From Ceratodon purpureus (taxonomy: Eukaryota; Streptophyta; Bryopsida; Pseudoditrichales; Ditrichaceae), in NCBI GenBank assembly GCA_014871385.1, contig CM026426.1:72431756-72495755 (forward strand): a stretch of 64,000 nt of DNA, read 5' to 3'. Both the position numbers and the translations under genes were made by a program. Under the pieces are notes generated by a model. It was not told the DNA's origin. It made no database searches and saw nothing but the letters and a program-made list of their open reading frames with translations. Each line of letters opens with the position of its first letter. Position 1 is the first letter of the stretch. This document shows, piece by piece, positions 33,663 through 45,292 of the stretch.

Positions 33663-36600
33663 CCCGAACCAATCTAGTTCTTTGACAAGATGCAAAACAA
33701 AATGTGGCATAATGTCGAAGAAAGCCGGGGAGAACCATACCTCAAGAAGGCACATTGTCTCCACTACGTACTGCTGTAGAGACGCCATTTCGGCTGGGTC
33801 AACTACCTTAGTACATATTCTTCTGAAGGAATGGCCTAGTCTGATTATGGCATCCCGCGCCACAGGGTGAAGCAAACCCCTAACGGTGGCCGGAAATATG
33901 TCCTGGAATAGGGCATGGTGATCATGGCTTTTCAGGCCATGTAACTGTTTGTTATGCACGTCTTTGGTCAGGTTCGAACTGTAGCCCGTGAGTAGCTTCG
34001 TCATCTTCACAGCCCGTAAGAAAGTATCGCATTCGTGAGGCTTGAGGGAGTAGGGTGCGTCTGGCTTGAAGTAGTTATTGCTACCAGGTCTCTCTTGCAG
34101 GTGGAGTTGATTTCGAATGCCAAGCTCCTCCATGTCCTTGCGGGTAGCAACTGTGTCTTTGTCGCCCAAGACGAACCCCAATATGCTTGCCGAGACATTT
34201 TTCTCAACATGCATTACATCTAGGGTATGGCGGATTCGAAGCTTCTGCAATACAAAGCGACAAAGCGAGTAGTTGTAGAAATAGGTATCATAGAATTATT
34301 TCTTATAACTTCCAAACAAGAAGCCGTAAAGCAAGAAGATTACAGGAGATGAAGTTCGAATATACAGAATTGTTGACTACTAGCAGCTTTTAAAAATGAC
34401 AAAAAGACTGTAGACATTCATTTATGGATCCATTTTGTACAACACTGCACATCAAGTAAGACGGATACGGCTTAATCAGTAACACATGGAACAACGAGTC
34501 TTACGGTACGTGCTAATCTTCTAAACACCTGACAGTAATTTGTAGAAGATGATGCACTTCGCCTTCTTAGACGTATCGTTACAATTCCTATGTAACGTGA
34601 GTCAGACTGTAACTATCAAATTGATTTCTGATATGGTCAATGTGGATAAGATTTAATTCGGGCACAGAGCCAAAAAAACAAAACGACTTAATAGGACAAG
34701 GTCTCTATACACTTATCACAGAATATCAACACGCATTAATCTCGACAACTAGGTAATTAAGAAAAATGACAAACAATGTGTCAGGGTGAATTACTAACAT
34801 AAATCAACAGCCTCTCCAGGGGCGGTCCTACACATGTAGGAAGGCCTTGGGCTACTATAAAGCTACATTAAGAAATCCAGCAAACTCGAGTTGTAACTGT
34901 GACATGGAGTTCTATCAAAATCGAACGCACTGCCTCTATCTCTATGAGTGATTTTTTGGTTTCATACAGAAATCAACTACATTGAAGATTGACTAAATCG
35001 AAGCCTTTTGTACGTTGAACCAAACAATTATAATATGTTGTACAAATGCATGAGAGGGATATTGTGTTGCACCTCCCAGTAACGTAGACGAAATAGGATA
35101 GACCAACGTTTAATTCTGGAGTATCTCACGGGGTCTGCCTGAGCTCCTGGTACACCGCCTGCATCCAACCACCTTTGTTGTTCATCTGCGAAGGCAATCA
35201 CTTCACTGCCTGTCAGTCTCTGAGGCGCCGACCTAACCTCCACCCGGCCCCGAAAGTCTCTAGTATTCATCCGCATGACATGGTCCCCGGGTAGGTGAGT
35301 ACGACATTGATCGTCGTAAACATTTTTCTTCGCGAAATGAGAACGCCGTGACACCATCATCGGACCACAGATAGGGCATCCTCTGTAGCCCTTGGTGACG
35401 CATCCTGCAACCATGCCGTAAGCCGAAAAGTCGTGTATGCAAAACACTAACATGACTTTCATAATAAAAACAGGCTCATTCCGAAATCTCGAAGCGTCTC
35501 GCATCATGATGCCTTGGTACCATAGTTGTTCGAGTTTTTCTAAAGGTTCAACTAGGGTATCAAAGTAGTCTCCACTCGGCGCCTTCGGTCCTGGAATAAG
35601 CAGCGATAGCATAATGAAGAACCTCTTTGTGGTGAGCCATGGGGCAAGATTGTACTTCTGTAGTGTCACAAGCCAAGTGGAATAAACGTTGCGTTTTTCA
35701 GAAAACGGGTTCATTCCGTCCGTGGCGAGTGCAAGAAATAAACGACGCGGATTGCTGCAGAATTTGGGCCATTGCTCCCTGATATCTTCCATGTGTTTGG
35801 ATTGCAATAGGTGCCTGAAAAGACCATCTCCCTTACGCTCTCTAGCAATCCAAATCATAGCCGCAGATTGAAGGGGACTCCTGAACATGCGTCGAATCCG
35901 CGCTGATAGGGGAAAGTGCCGTAGAACTTTCTGCGTGATCCACGATCTTCCATGTCTTCGCCTCCTCATGGAACCACAACTCGGGCACAATTGTTGCTCT
36001 TCAAACACACCCCTGAATAACACACAGTTATTCAGGCATACGTCCAGACATTTGAACTCCAACCCGAGTCTCCTCAACATTTGAGAAGCAGCGTACTCGG
36101 AGTCAGGGAGGGTGTTTGGCTGTGGAAGCAGCACGCGGTGGTTCAACATAAACGCCTGATCAGTCTGTACATTAGTGGAATTGTTCGACCTGTGGTGATT
36201 TAGAAGCAAAATCACAGCTTCAAGGCAGCTAAGGTGAGATCCCTCGTACAATGGAATTCGGGCCACCTCTTGAATCCTCCGCATCTCCTCCGCAGCTTTT
36301 GCGTCAATATTTTCCGGAATCGACTCAGGTACATCGTCATTGACAAACCCCCTAAAACCGTCTTCTTTTGGTATGCCATCGCGGTTCCCCTGCAGTCCCT
36401 CGACGCGAAGGTCTTTGTCGTCAGTGTCGTATTCCCCCCTTCTTGTTGAGCTCCCGCTTGCGCCATTTCCTCTCTAGCAGTTGCCTCGACTGCTGCTCGA
36501 TCTCGCACTTCGTCCCAAATTCCGAATGCTTGTTGGACTACGGCTGCTGTGTCGACGTTAGCAGCGTAGGGGTCCATCGGTCGCATATTCATCCTCCTCG

Positions 36601-37060
36601 CCGCTAGACCGTACTCACGGGAGACATAATCCTCCCACTCGCGGTCACAGTCATCGGGGTCCAAACCAGGGCCCTGCTACGCACACACTTTTGTGCGCAG
36701 AATCCATAGCCACCCCAGAACTAGATGTTCACACCGCGAAGTTGAAGAGAATAAGCAAACAAAACGAATGTTAGAGCCTCACCTCTGTAAACCCTCATTG
36801 CCAGGGGTGGTAACCAAACCACCTGACATGCTTGACAATGGTGTTGCGAGAATAATAGGAACGGATGCCCCGGTTGCAGATGCGACATGGGCACAGGAGA
36901 GTCCTCTCTCCTCCAGCAATCGAACGAGCAAGTTCTTGTTGGAGGAGCTTAGCATCCCTTGCTTTCTCTCGGCCAACAGTGCCTATGAGTTCCCGGTGAG
37001 CAAGACCCCTCCGAGGCATGTGTTCAGAATCGCAGATGTAGTCAGCAGCCCAATCCGGTA
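33618..37060 (-). pseudogene. CACTA element TNP2 transposase gene, truncated
   Basis: Leftward order: an exon at about 37.02-36.78 kb with a Transpos_assoc-type motif (CPCRICNRG, KHVRWFGYHPWQ); an exon at about 36.68-35.07 kb whose later part is Transposase_21 (LFLALATDGMNPFSEKRN, WLTTKRFFIMLSLLIPGPKA, MLVFCIHDFSAYG, GYRGCPIC); an intron of about 0.83 kb (35072-34245); and an exon from 34244 with the DUF4218 start (LDVMHVEKNVSASILG, LKSHDHHALFQD, FFDIMPHFVLHLV). The protein then stops short where the copia fragment begins. The remainder of DUF4218 and all of DUF4216 are missing here. An in-frame TGA after YHPWQ (about 36793) and a frame change near a G run (about 36.44 kb) also argue for an inactive copy. 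A CAGGGGCGG word in the intron (about 34.81 kb) may be a stray hAT end. Confidence 0.75.
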
Positions 37061-37670
37061 GGCACTGGTCTCCTCCGTAGTTCGACCTCTGAAGATCGAA
37101 ACATCTATTGCCTGATTAATACCATGTTCGCTAACGCTTGCAATAGACTTGTAAGAGCGCTCAAACCCTAATGCAAGACTGGAAACAACGCTAAAACCAG
37201 AGAGTGATGGAAGGAAACTCCCGATTGCAAAGGATATTGCAATTTCGCGTTTGGAAAGATCTGGTGCATCCGTCGTGGCTGGCATACCAGCACCGGCGAA
37301 GCGGAGTTGGACTCCATCTTCCAAATAGCAAGTGTTCCGTAAAGACAGAAGTGACGGTGAGAGCATGACAACAACAACTACACACCACATTCCTGTAAGA
37401 GACAACAATATATGCTAAATTCGGGAATAAGCAGAAATAGATTATGTCAATCGTGGCGTTTACAATGACACACCAAAAGCGGTAGAAACATTGTAAGTGC
37501 GTTCGCGCCTGCTTGGCCGCAACGCTGTGACGACGCAATGCGGAGCATAGAGTCCCTTCCCGCGGTTATGGGTACGGTGTGGATATTGATGTTTATATCT
37601 CCGTGGGCGCTCGTTGCAATGACTGTCTTGGTAGTGGCGGGTATGGGGTTGTTACCAGGGTTGTGCCCTT
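37061..37670. other. CACTA 5' flank, no gene seen
   Basis: Region upstream of TNP2, up to the pogo-like element. No convincing frame; the CACTA terminus was not located. Confidence 0.35.
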
Positions 37671-38156
37671 AAGGTAGAGGTACCGAAAACCACCAGCACT
37701 CCCATAGGCGTGCCGTAGCCCTCCCCAAAAGCGCCGTTGGGGTATGAGAATTCCGTAATATCTGGATCTGGGGGCCGGATTTAGGTTCAAACTGTTTTGG
37801 TGTACTGCGTCATGCAAAATCAATCTTCGTGGCGGCTGAAACGGTTTTAGGTTGTTAAATATATTGTAAAGTGCAGTTGTTAGTTAGTGGAATTAAGAAA
37901 GAAGTGAGAGTGGTTTCCCCATTTGGGCATCACATTGTGTGGTTGGTGTGATAACAAATAAATACATGCTGAGTCATGCTTTCATAATCCAATCTGGGCA
38001 AGGTCTACACTCTTGCATGATAGAATTTCATACATTCCGTGACACTTATAATAAGCACTTCTCACACTACAATGATCAACCAAGTCGATATTTCATTCAG
38101 GAGGGAGGGGTGCTCTGTACTAGCAAGTGTGAGAGGAGTGATCTAGCTCAAAGTAG

Positions 38157-41100
38157 TTGGCGGAGTTCAAGCGCAGCATCATGTCAGCTGTTGATTTAGC
38201 GACTAATGATGGTTTCTGCTACGTAGAAGATGACTATGACCATAATGAGTGTGAGCTGGGTATAGAGGATGATGGTGAGTCCGGTGACAGATCAATTAGC
38301 TCTGATGAAGAAGGCCGGTGCACCAGCCAGCCAGTGGACTATAGTTGCCTACAGCTGGAGCAAAATCGACGCAGTCGATGGGCTAGGAGAGAGAGCCGCG
38401 GTGTACAAGCTGCTGCTGTAGCCTTTGTCGATCAGCGACCGGCAGCAAGCGGCCTACAACGACCGACAGCAAGACGGGTAGGAGGAAGTGCAATCGGTCG
38501 TGAACGTGCTTGGCGGCAAGGGACTCGAGGCTCTGTAGCCGGCATCAGACTCTTCACGAATCCTGCTCCTTGCGGTAGAAGCGATCTGCAGCAGTCTCAA
38601 CCAAGTGAGGCAGGTCAATTGCGAAGGAGTTCACAAAATCCAAGACGAAACAGAGAACGAAAGAATGGTAACTGGACAAACGATCAACTGAGACGGGCTA
38701 TGGCAGCTGTAGACAACGGGAAATCCATGAAGAAAGCAGCTGCAGAGAACAATATTCCTTACTCGTCGTTCCGTGATCACTGCTATGGCAAGACCAGAAG
38801 TTGAAGGCGTGGAGTTGAAGGAGTTCTCACAGTTGAAGAAGAGAAGAAGCTAGTTGATTACCTTGTTAAGATGTGCGATGTGGGTTTTGGATTATCTCCT
38901 AGTGCTCTCAAAATGAAAGTTTATGAGATTACTAAGAGCAGATGGACCCCTTTTCGAGACGGGATACCTGGTGGAGGTTGGATGAGATGGTTCAGGCATC
39001 GTCACCCAGAACTCACTATTAGAGCTGCTCAAGGTTTGGAGAGCGCAAGAGCACGTGCACTCTGCCCGGAGAATGTGCAAACGTTGTATGAAAACTTGGA
39101 ACGCCTCTTCACATTGCACAATTACCCACCCGAGCGCATCTGGAACTGCGACGAGTCCGGCGCCCAAGCAAGTAATGTACAAGTTTTGATTTCAGCTGAT
39201 GAGTTTGAGTTGTAATTTTCTTCGCAGCCTCTGAGTCTACATTCTGTTCACAGTCAAGGGTAGACAATGAGAAAGCAGTGACTTTTCATACTATGAATAC
39301 AGTGCAAGTGAAGTGATGATATCAACTATTTTGTTTTTAAGAAAGAAATTACTTGGATTGGAGCCCAGGTTCATGACCTGGGGTCCCTAGGGTCATGACC
39401 CGGGGTCCCTGGTTTATGACATGGGATGAGGTACGGCCTGGAACATAGAGGTTCGGCCTGGAACTGAGTCCTTAACTACCTGACATAGAGGTTCGGCCTG
39501 GAACAAAATGAAAAAATGCTCGATGATCAAGGATCACGATGCGTGTGTCTTAATGTCTCTTGAACCTGTGCAAAAGGAACTGATTACAGGTAGGTTAGCT
39601 CTGGTGAGTTCATGGCACTGAGTCGGAGCTGTGCTCATCAGATAATGGTGATTTCAGTCACAAATCTGCGCTGAATTGATAGTCTGCTGGGGAGAATAAG
39701 ATGGGTCTATACGGTATTGTACATAAGGTTGAAAAAAAATGGGTACAAGCACTATGCTTACTTCATGATGGTGAGTCCTCGGGTCAGAGCAATGTACTCC
39801 CCAGTTGAGGCGAGGTTGTTCTCGGATAATTAAGCATGACTATTACAAGTGTTGTGCTGAATGCCGAATAGTCTTTCAGTGGTATCCAATAGAAAGCTCC
39901 TGTGTTTAAATGCTTAGCTCCCCCCTGTAGGTCAGAAAATGACATATCACAGTTAGTAGATGACAGTAATATTCAGCTAACATTTTCATAACGACTAACA
40001 TGTGGCTGTTTTGATGTAGGTAAATGCGGTGGCGGATGGTTATAGCGAAGACTGGTGCGAAACGGGTGCAATCGATAGTTCCAAACCAAAGGGAGTGGCT
40101 GTCTGTATTGGTATGTGTAAACGCAGCAGGTCAGTCAATACCATCTTTCTACATTTTTAGAGGAAGACGGTTTAGGCAAAATTACATCATACACTGTGAA
40201 CAAGGTGCAACCATGGCAATGCAACCGCGAGCATGGATGACGTCTTACCTTTTTAGTGCATGGATTTCTCATTTCGTAGCATCAATTAGACGTCAGGGTC
40301 TTATTTCACCACAGCAACGCCATCTGTTAATCCTGGATGGGCATAACTCACACGTTACTTTAGAAGTGGCGCGACTAGCTAAGAATGTTGGACTTGATCT
40401 AATCAGCCTCCCATCTCACACTTCGCATGCACTACAACCCCTAGACGTTTCTGTATTTAAACCATTCAAACAATATTTCAGAGAGTATAGGGACTACTGG
40501 ACTTCACGTAACATAGACCAATCGGCCACAAAGGAAGTCCTGGCCCAGTAGGTATCACTTGGCTTGAGAAAAGCTCTATCAGTTTGCAATATCTATAGTG
40601 GATTTCGGCGCACAGGAATTTATCCTCTCAACAATACAGCAGTCGACGGGCAATTCTCACCATCAGAAGCTTACCGGCTGGGTTCTCATGAGGCACCGAC
40701 TTCAGCTAGGGAAGGTATGATCGGTGAACGAAGGCAACATGGAGAGGATCACCAACAGTTGGGAGCCGACCAGGAGCAACCACTTGGCGATGATCACGGA
40801 GACGAGGGCGATGACGGACTGGTCGGGCACAACGGACCGCGAGCACAAGGGATGACAGACCGCGAGCCTAGAGGACCTTGCGGGCTTGGGGCACTGTACG
40901 CACCACCTTCCAGCGAGGAAGACATCGCCGCCGACTTGAGCCGCGAGCCCGAATCAGGTACCGAGCACTACTTTGTCTCTGCAGACGCGTCGGAGGAGGC
41001 TCCTGAGAGCGACGTAGCGCCTTTGGACCTTGAAGCTGATCCAGCGCCGGAGTCGATAACACAATTCTTGCAACTGCCGAGGTTCACGCCCAACGCTACT

Positions 41101-42033
41101 TCACGCCGTAGGGATCCAGTCGTCGATTTTGCAAAATCTGTTATACTAACTAGCTCTGAATATGAAGAGGCTGCAGCTAAAATCATCACTGCAAGAGAAG
41201 ATGCTGCGAAGGAAAAAGAGCAGCAAAGACAACACCGTGAAGAATCTAAGAGACAAAAATTGCAGGAGAAAGAAGAGGCGATGGCACGAAGAGCAGCCAT
41301 ACGAGAGGAGGCCCAGCGTATGAAGAATCAGAAGGCAGCAGAGAGGGAAGAAGCAGCGAGGGTCAAAGCGGAACGAGCGTACCAGTTGGCAATGGCGCGA
41401 GCGGAGAAGGCCGCTCAGAGATCCAGTAGAGGCGAGGACCTCCGAATTCCTCGTGGAAGCAGGGCGTCGGAGACTAAGGAGATACGTCAAAACGCAGAGG
41501 AAGGCTTTCTTGGTCGGGGCTGCTGGAGAGGAGAGTCCACCTCTGAGGGAGCCGCATTCCTCTACCAAAACCTGAACCAAAACCTCCAAACTTCGTCGTC
41601 ATTCGTACCACTCGTACACGCCACTCCTTACCACCCTCCTCTCCCTGCAGAAGCCCCCCATGCACAGTTCTTCTTCACGTCGCCTTCGAGCGGCCTCTCC
41701 CCCCTCTCTCAATTTGACGTAAGTCCACACTCTACGAGGCCCAGTACACAAAACGCAAACCGATTTCTTGTCCCCGCAATTCCACGACAACAGCGCAACA
41801 CATTCTTCCAACGAGTAGGAGTTCAAACGGAGGAGGGCCCTGCAACGAGCCGTTGCGCAGCGCGACAAAGTCTCGCGGGAGAGGCTTGCGACGGAGACCG
41901 CGGGCTACGGGCGCTGGGCGAGCGGGTCACAGACGACCCACGCAAGACACTCCGCCCCACAACTGGTCGGGACAGGGCAACTGCGAGAGCGGGAGTCGAA
42001 CCATCAGGGAGCGTGGGCATCTCACCATGGTAA
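38157..42033 (+). pseudogene. Pogo-like DDD transposase gene with long coiled-coil tail
   Basis: The start at 38157 (MAEFKRSIMSAVDL) or 38181 is uncertain. The N-terminus is acidic, followed by an HTH psq-type domain (about 38.66-38.80 kb; WTNDQLRRAMAAVDNGKSMK, AAAENNIPYSSFRDH). A CENP-B-type second helix-turn-helix follows (GGGWMRWFRHRHPELTIR), then the first catalytic Asp (WNCDESGAQA, 39150). An intron of 874 bp (39172-40045, GT...TATAG) keeps the frame. Next come LLILDGHNSH (Asp at about 40336) and LQPLDVSVFKPFK (Asp about 40444), separated by 35 residues as in pogo. The family signature SGFRRTGIYPLN lies at 40600. A TGA (about 38802) and a TAG (about 40549) interrupt the frame. Beyond the catalytic part is a tail of more than 450 residues with a Lys/Glu/Ala coiled coil (41.16-41.42 kb), much longer than usual for the family. 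Confidence 0.8.
39366..39503. repeat. Short tandem repeats in the pogo intron
   Basis: Two copies of a GGTTCATGACCTGGGGTCCCT-like unit are followed by three copies of GAGGTTCGGCCTGGAAC with variable spacers. Confidence 0.6.
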
Positions 42034-42459
42034 CGGCACTGTGCACACCGCCCATGTGGGGTTGCGAGGGAGTTCATGCCACTTTCCACCTTAGCCTGAC
42101 ACGGTGCATTGAAATAGATAACGCAGAATATGGTCCACATGCGACTTAGAGTTGCACTAATAGAGTGCTCGTTTATTCAGTCCAGGCTGAAACGGTTTTA
42201 TGTATCTCGAGGCACAAGCAATAGGCTGAACCCAGTTTGGACTTCCCTGAACCTACAGGTCGGATATGGGTCTGCAAGTAGTTTTGCCTTTGAAAATGTG
42301 TATTTATTTCAGTAATGGGAGTTAAATTTTGAAAAAAATTGCATCATGTAAGAAACCTTCTTTCGTACATCTGAAAATTACAAACTGTAAATAACCATCC
42401 CCAAAAAAGCTCCTGAAGCTTAAGTTGGTGGTTTTCGGTACCTCTACCTTACTTACAAC

Positions 42460-44345
42460 TTGCCCACTCTCCTTCTGAATGAGCGCCTTTGTACCCCATC
42501 CGCCGCTACTTTGCCTTCAACATCCTAAGTGTTAGCGGCGGAGTACGACCCCCTCAACTTCCAGGCAACGAAACGGCGATGGCGACTGCTGGCGATTCCC
42601 CTCAGGTGACTGTCGATATAGCTGAGTGTACCTTGCGTGTCCAGATTTTCACGTCCATATCGACGTGGAGTCGTTTTGATAATGTTTCTATGAGACTTAC
42701 AAATGCATGCAGTCATTTTGCTTTAGGACGGGCTATCAGAGACGGAAGATAGTAGTAAGATATGATACTTCGCACTCCAAAATATGTGATTCCCTGAAAA
42801 GATTCTATGTCATGGCAGGTGGTAGACGTCGACAAATTCATGGAGATGATGCGGGAGCAGTTCCCGAGGATGTATGGCAGCACTATTCCGAGGACTCCAT
42901 GCACGACCCCTTCTGTGTCGTCGACTTCAACAGCACCTTCAGTACCAAATCTACGGCAGACTTATTGGCACATCCATTCATGCAACAGATAATGGCCGTG
43001 TACTCCGCCACACAGCATACACGGCAGTCTGTCCCAGGACAGCAGGAGACATGTACCCCCTCGGCCGCATGTCGAGATACAGCAGGACCTCCAGTACCCT
43101 CAGTTGCTGCGGTGGAGCAACCTGCCGTAGCTCCGCCCACTCGTAGACCAATAGGTAGTGCTCTAGGTGGAAGTGCCGATGGATCACCCATACCGTGTAC
43201 TCCACCTTCGTCCATGTCGTCGTTCGAAGGAGGTACGACCATGTGCACACCACCTCTACATCAACCAATGTCCAGTACCAGGCGCAATATCAGTAGCGCT
43301 GTGGATGCTTGCGCTATGAAGTCCAGGACCCCTTCCAGGGCGCCGACGACTCATCGTGGTGTGACCGGGATCCCTGATTGTCAGGTTCTTAATGAACAAA
43401 GCGGTGCGGCAAATCCTCGGAGCGCAAGTTCGTCGCGGCAAACAAGCTGGGCAAGCCCCCTAGCACTCTCACACCTAACGAGCGTAGAAACATCCTTTGG
43501 AGGCAAGGCGCAGTGTACGTTAGAAACGAATGGAATAGTCAAGGCGAAGACGGTACAAACAAAATCCAAACAGACAAGGAGGGTAACGTGACAGGCATGC
43601 GTACTTAGCTGAATAGGGCGATCGGGGACATAGCAGGTCAATTTCTGGACGTGACTCAGACGGAGTTCATCAACCATCCGGCAATGGCTTTTGACCTCAT
43701 ATATCACAACTTACATGCCAAGTTTTTGTTTGACTATCCACTGAAGAAAGGATACACTAAGGAGTATTTGCAGGAGTCTCTAAACTGGAGTCGATACCAA
43801 TGGCACACTTACTGGATTGAACACAAAAGTAGCACTACTAGAATATCGTCTAAAAAACAACTAAAAAACAACTAAAAAGTGTTGATGCTAACACCGGACC
43901 GGGTGCACAGTTGATTACGGGGAGGATCCCAAGAAAATTAGCGCGACTCTTGAAGCCAAGAGAAAATGTGTTGATTTCCCTGCTGATAAGTGAATCACGC
44001 GGTGACGTGTCCGAGAGAGTAAATTGGAATCAACGACTGCAATTGAAATTGAATAATGTGGACATGGCGGGAATTAGGGTTTCGGGTATGGGACATACTT
44101 CGGCCCGCTGTCTCGGCTGACTTCAAATCTGGAATAAATCCCCATGCCTATGGATTTAGAAGCCAGACATCCGTGCATTTGATTGAATACGGTTCGATTC
44201 ACATTGCTCACGCGACGAAGAAAGGAGACTTGAAGCATTTTCAAAAATTCATGGTGGTAATTTTATTTATATACGACTCGATATACACAGGTGCACAAAC
44301 CAGCGCCGAAACCCGAACAACGGAAAACCGGGCAACAACGACGTA
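42460..44345 (+). CDS. Second CACTA-like accessory gene (probable Ptta/En-Spm type), several exons
   Basis: A first exon at about 42.58-42.70 kb (MATAGDSPQVTVDIAECTLR). A long second exon after a TGGCAG acceptor (about 42818) reads VPEDVWQHYSEDSMHDPFCV, LAHPFMQQIMAVYS and then a Ser/Thr/Pro-rich stretch to about 43.59 kb. A third exon, from an acceptor at about 43610, gives DIAGQFLDVTQTEFINHP, KFLFDYPLKKGYTKEYLQES and RYQWHTYWIEH, which resembles the helical core of Ptta/En-Spm proteins. Exons beyond 43.9 kb are less certain (IPRKLARLLKPRENVLISLL). It sits to the left of, and points toward, a leftward TNP2 gene, the same layout as at 26.6-37 kb. The family call rests on this context plus weak pattern similarity. 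Confidence 0.4.
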
Positions 44346-44553
44346 ACGCAATGTCAATGGATCTCAATCCTCTGAGCTGGAATAAGAAAACTATAATCTA
44401 CTTCCTGCATTCATAGGGACGACTAAGACATGTCTCCGGAATATGTAGATTCCCTCCGACGCTCAAAGAGGAGGACGTATGTACATCTAATTTAGAATCT
44501 AATGGTGCTCCTGCTAAGAAGGTTCCTCCAGCTTCACACGACGAAAATGGCAG

Positions 44554-45292
44554 CTACGCAGAAGGTCGGCAGTATGAGTCAACGATTCCGTGGAGGTTTA
44601 CTGCGCTCCAAGGACCAAACTCTGCTGCAATGGACAAAACAGGATATTCTTTCTTAACGATTTGAAACAAACATGGGCCTCGGCAACCTCGTTTCAAATT
44701 GCAGACTCTCAACCAACAAAATGCTGAACTAGAAGCACACTGACATGAAGGGGTCAGACTTACCGCAATGTAAAGAAAGTCATCCTCTGTGAATGTGGGA
44801 GACCCATATGTTCCGACCATGACGAAGGTACTCGCCCTCCTCCACATCAATACGCATGTTTGCGGGATCCCACAGGTGACTTCGGAGGACGCTCAGCTCT
44901 GTCTCCGTCAACCAGCCAAGAGGATCCATACGAATGCGAGGACATCTGATGGGGGTGGCCAGAATCCAAGACGTAGTGAATAGCTCCCAGGAGACGAAGA
45001 AGCGGTTGACGACGTAGTTGTCGTAAGGCTCCCACGCTTGGCCAAACTCGTTCTCGAAATCCCAGCGGGCCAGTCTGATCAGCGCCCATTCCGGACTTTC
45101 GTCGATGATATCCCGCCACAATGGGCTTGCCACGCGAGCATCCTCAATGGCCTGGATAACACGGACAGTGTTGCGGACTGCCGACTCCCCGGTTCCATCC
45201 CAGTCTTCGTCCCATGTAGTGGGCTTCATGGTGAGCTGCGACAGGAGCCTCGCCAGAATGCCATCGCAAACCACCATATTCGGGGACGCCAT
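44554..45292 (-). CDS. Unknown leftward gene
   Basis: The start at 45292 gives MASPNMVVCDGILARLLSQL. The frame is open for 170 codons, with TVRVIQAIEDARVASPLWRD and IIDESPEWALIRLARWDFEN, a faintly F-box-like opening (helical, ending ASPLWRD), followed by a Trp-rich region (RFFVSWELFTTSWI) and YLRHGRNIWVSHIHRG. The frame closes at about 44.78 kb and a further leftward segment to 44554 may be a second exon. It lies downstream of TNP2 on the same strand and could be element cargo. I do not recognise the family. Confidence 0.35.

Larger units (their letters stand above)
37671..42450 (+). mobile_element. Pogo-like (Tc1/mariner superfamily) DNA transposon, about 4.8 kb
   Basis: The left end has GGTAGAGGTACCGAAAACCA starting at 37673, and the right end its inverted copy (TGGTTTTCGGTACCTCTACC, ending 42448). 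They extend to about 25 matching bases on each side. A TA lies four bases in on both sides, so the strict termini may be GAGGTACCG... flanked by TA, the usual pogo target. A 16-base word, GGCTGAAACGGTTTTA, occurs in direct orientation near both ends (about 37.84 and 42.19 kb). Inside is one rightward transposase gene. The gene contains two stops, so the copy is probably not autonomous today. Confidence 0.75.

Noticed and set aside
34805-34850. CAGGGGCGG word resembling a hAT end
   Set aside because: No second end or target duplication was seen within reach.
38892-39182. Leftward frames inside the pogo transposase and other genes
   Set aside because: They are antisense shadows of the recognised coding frames.
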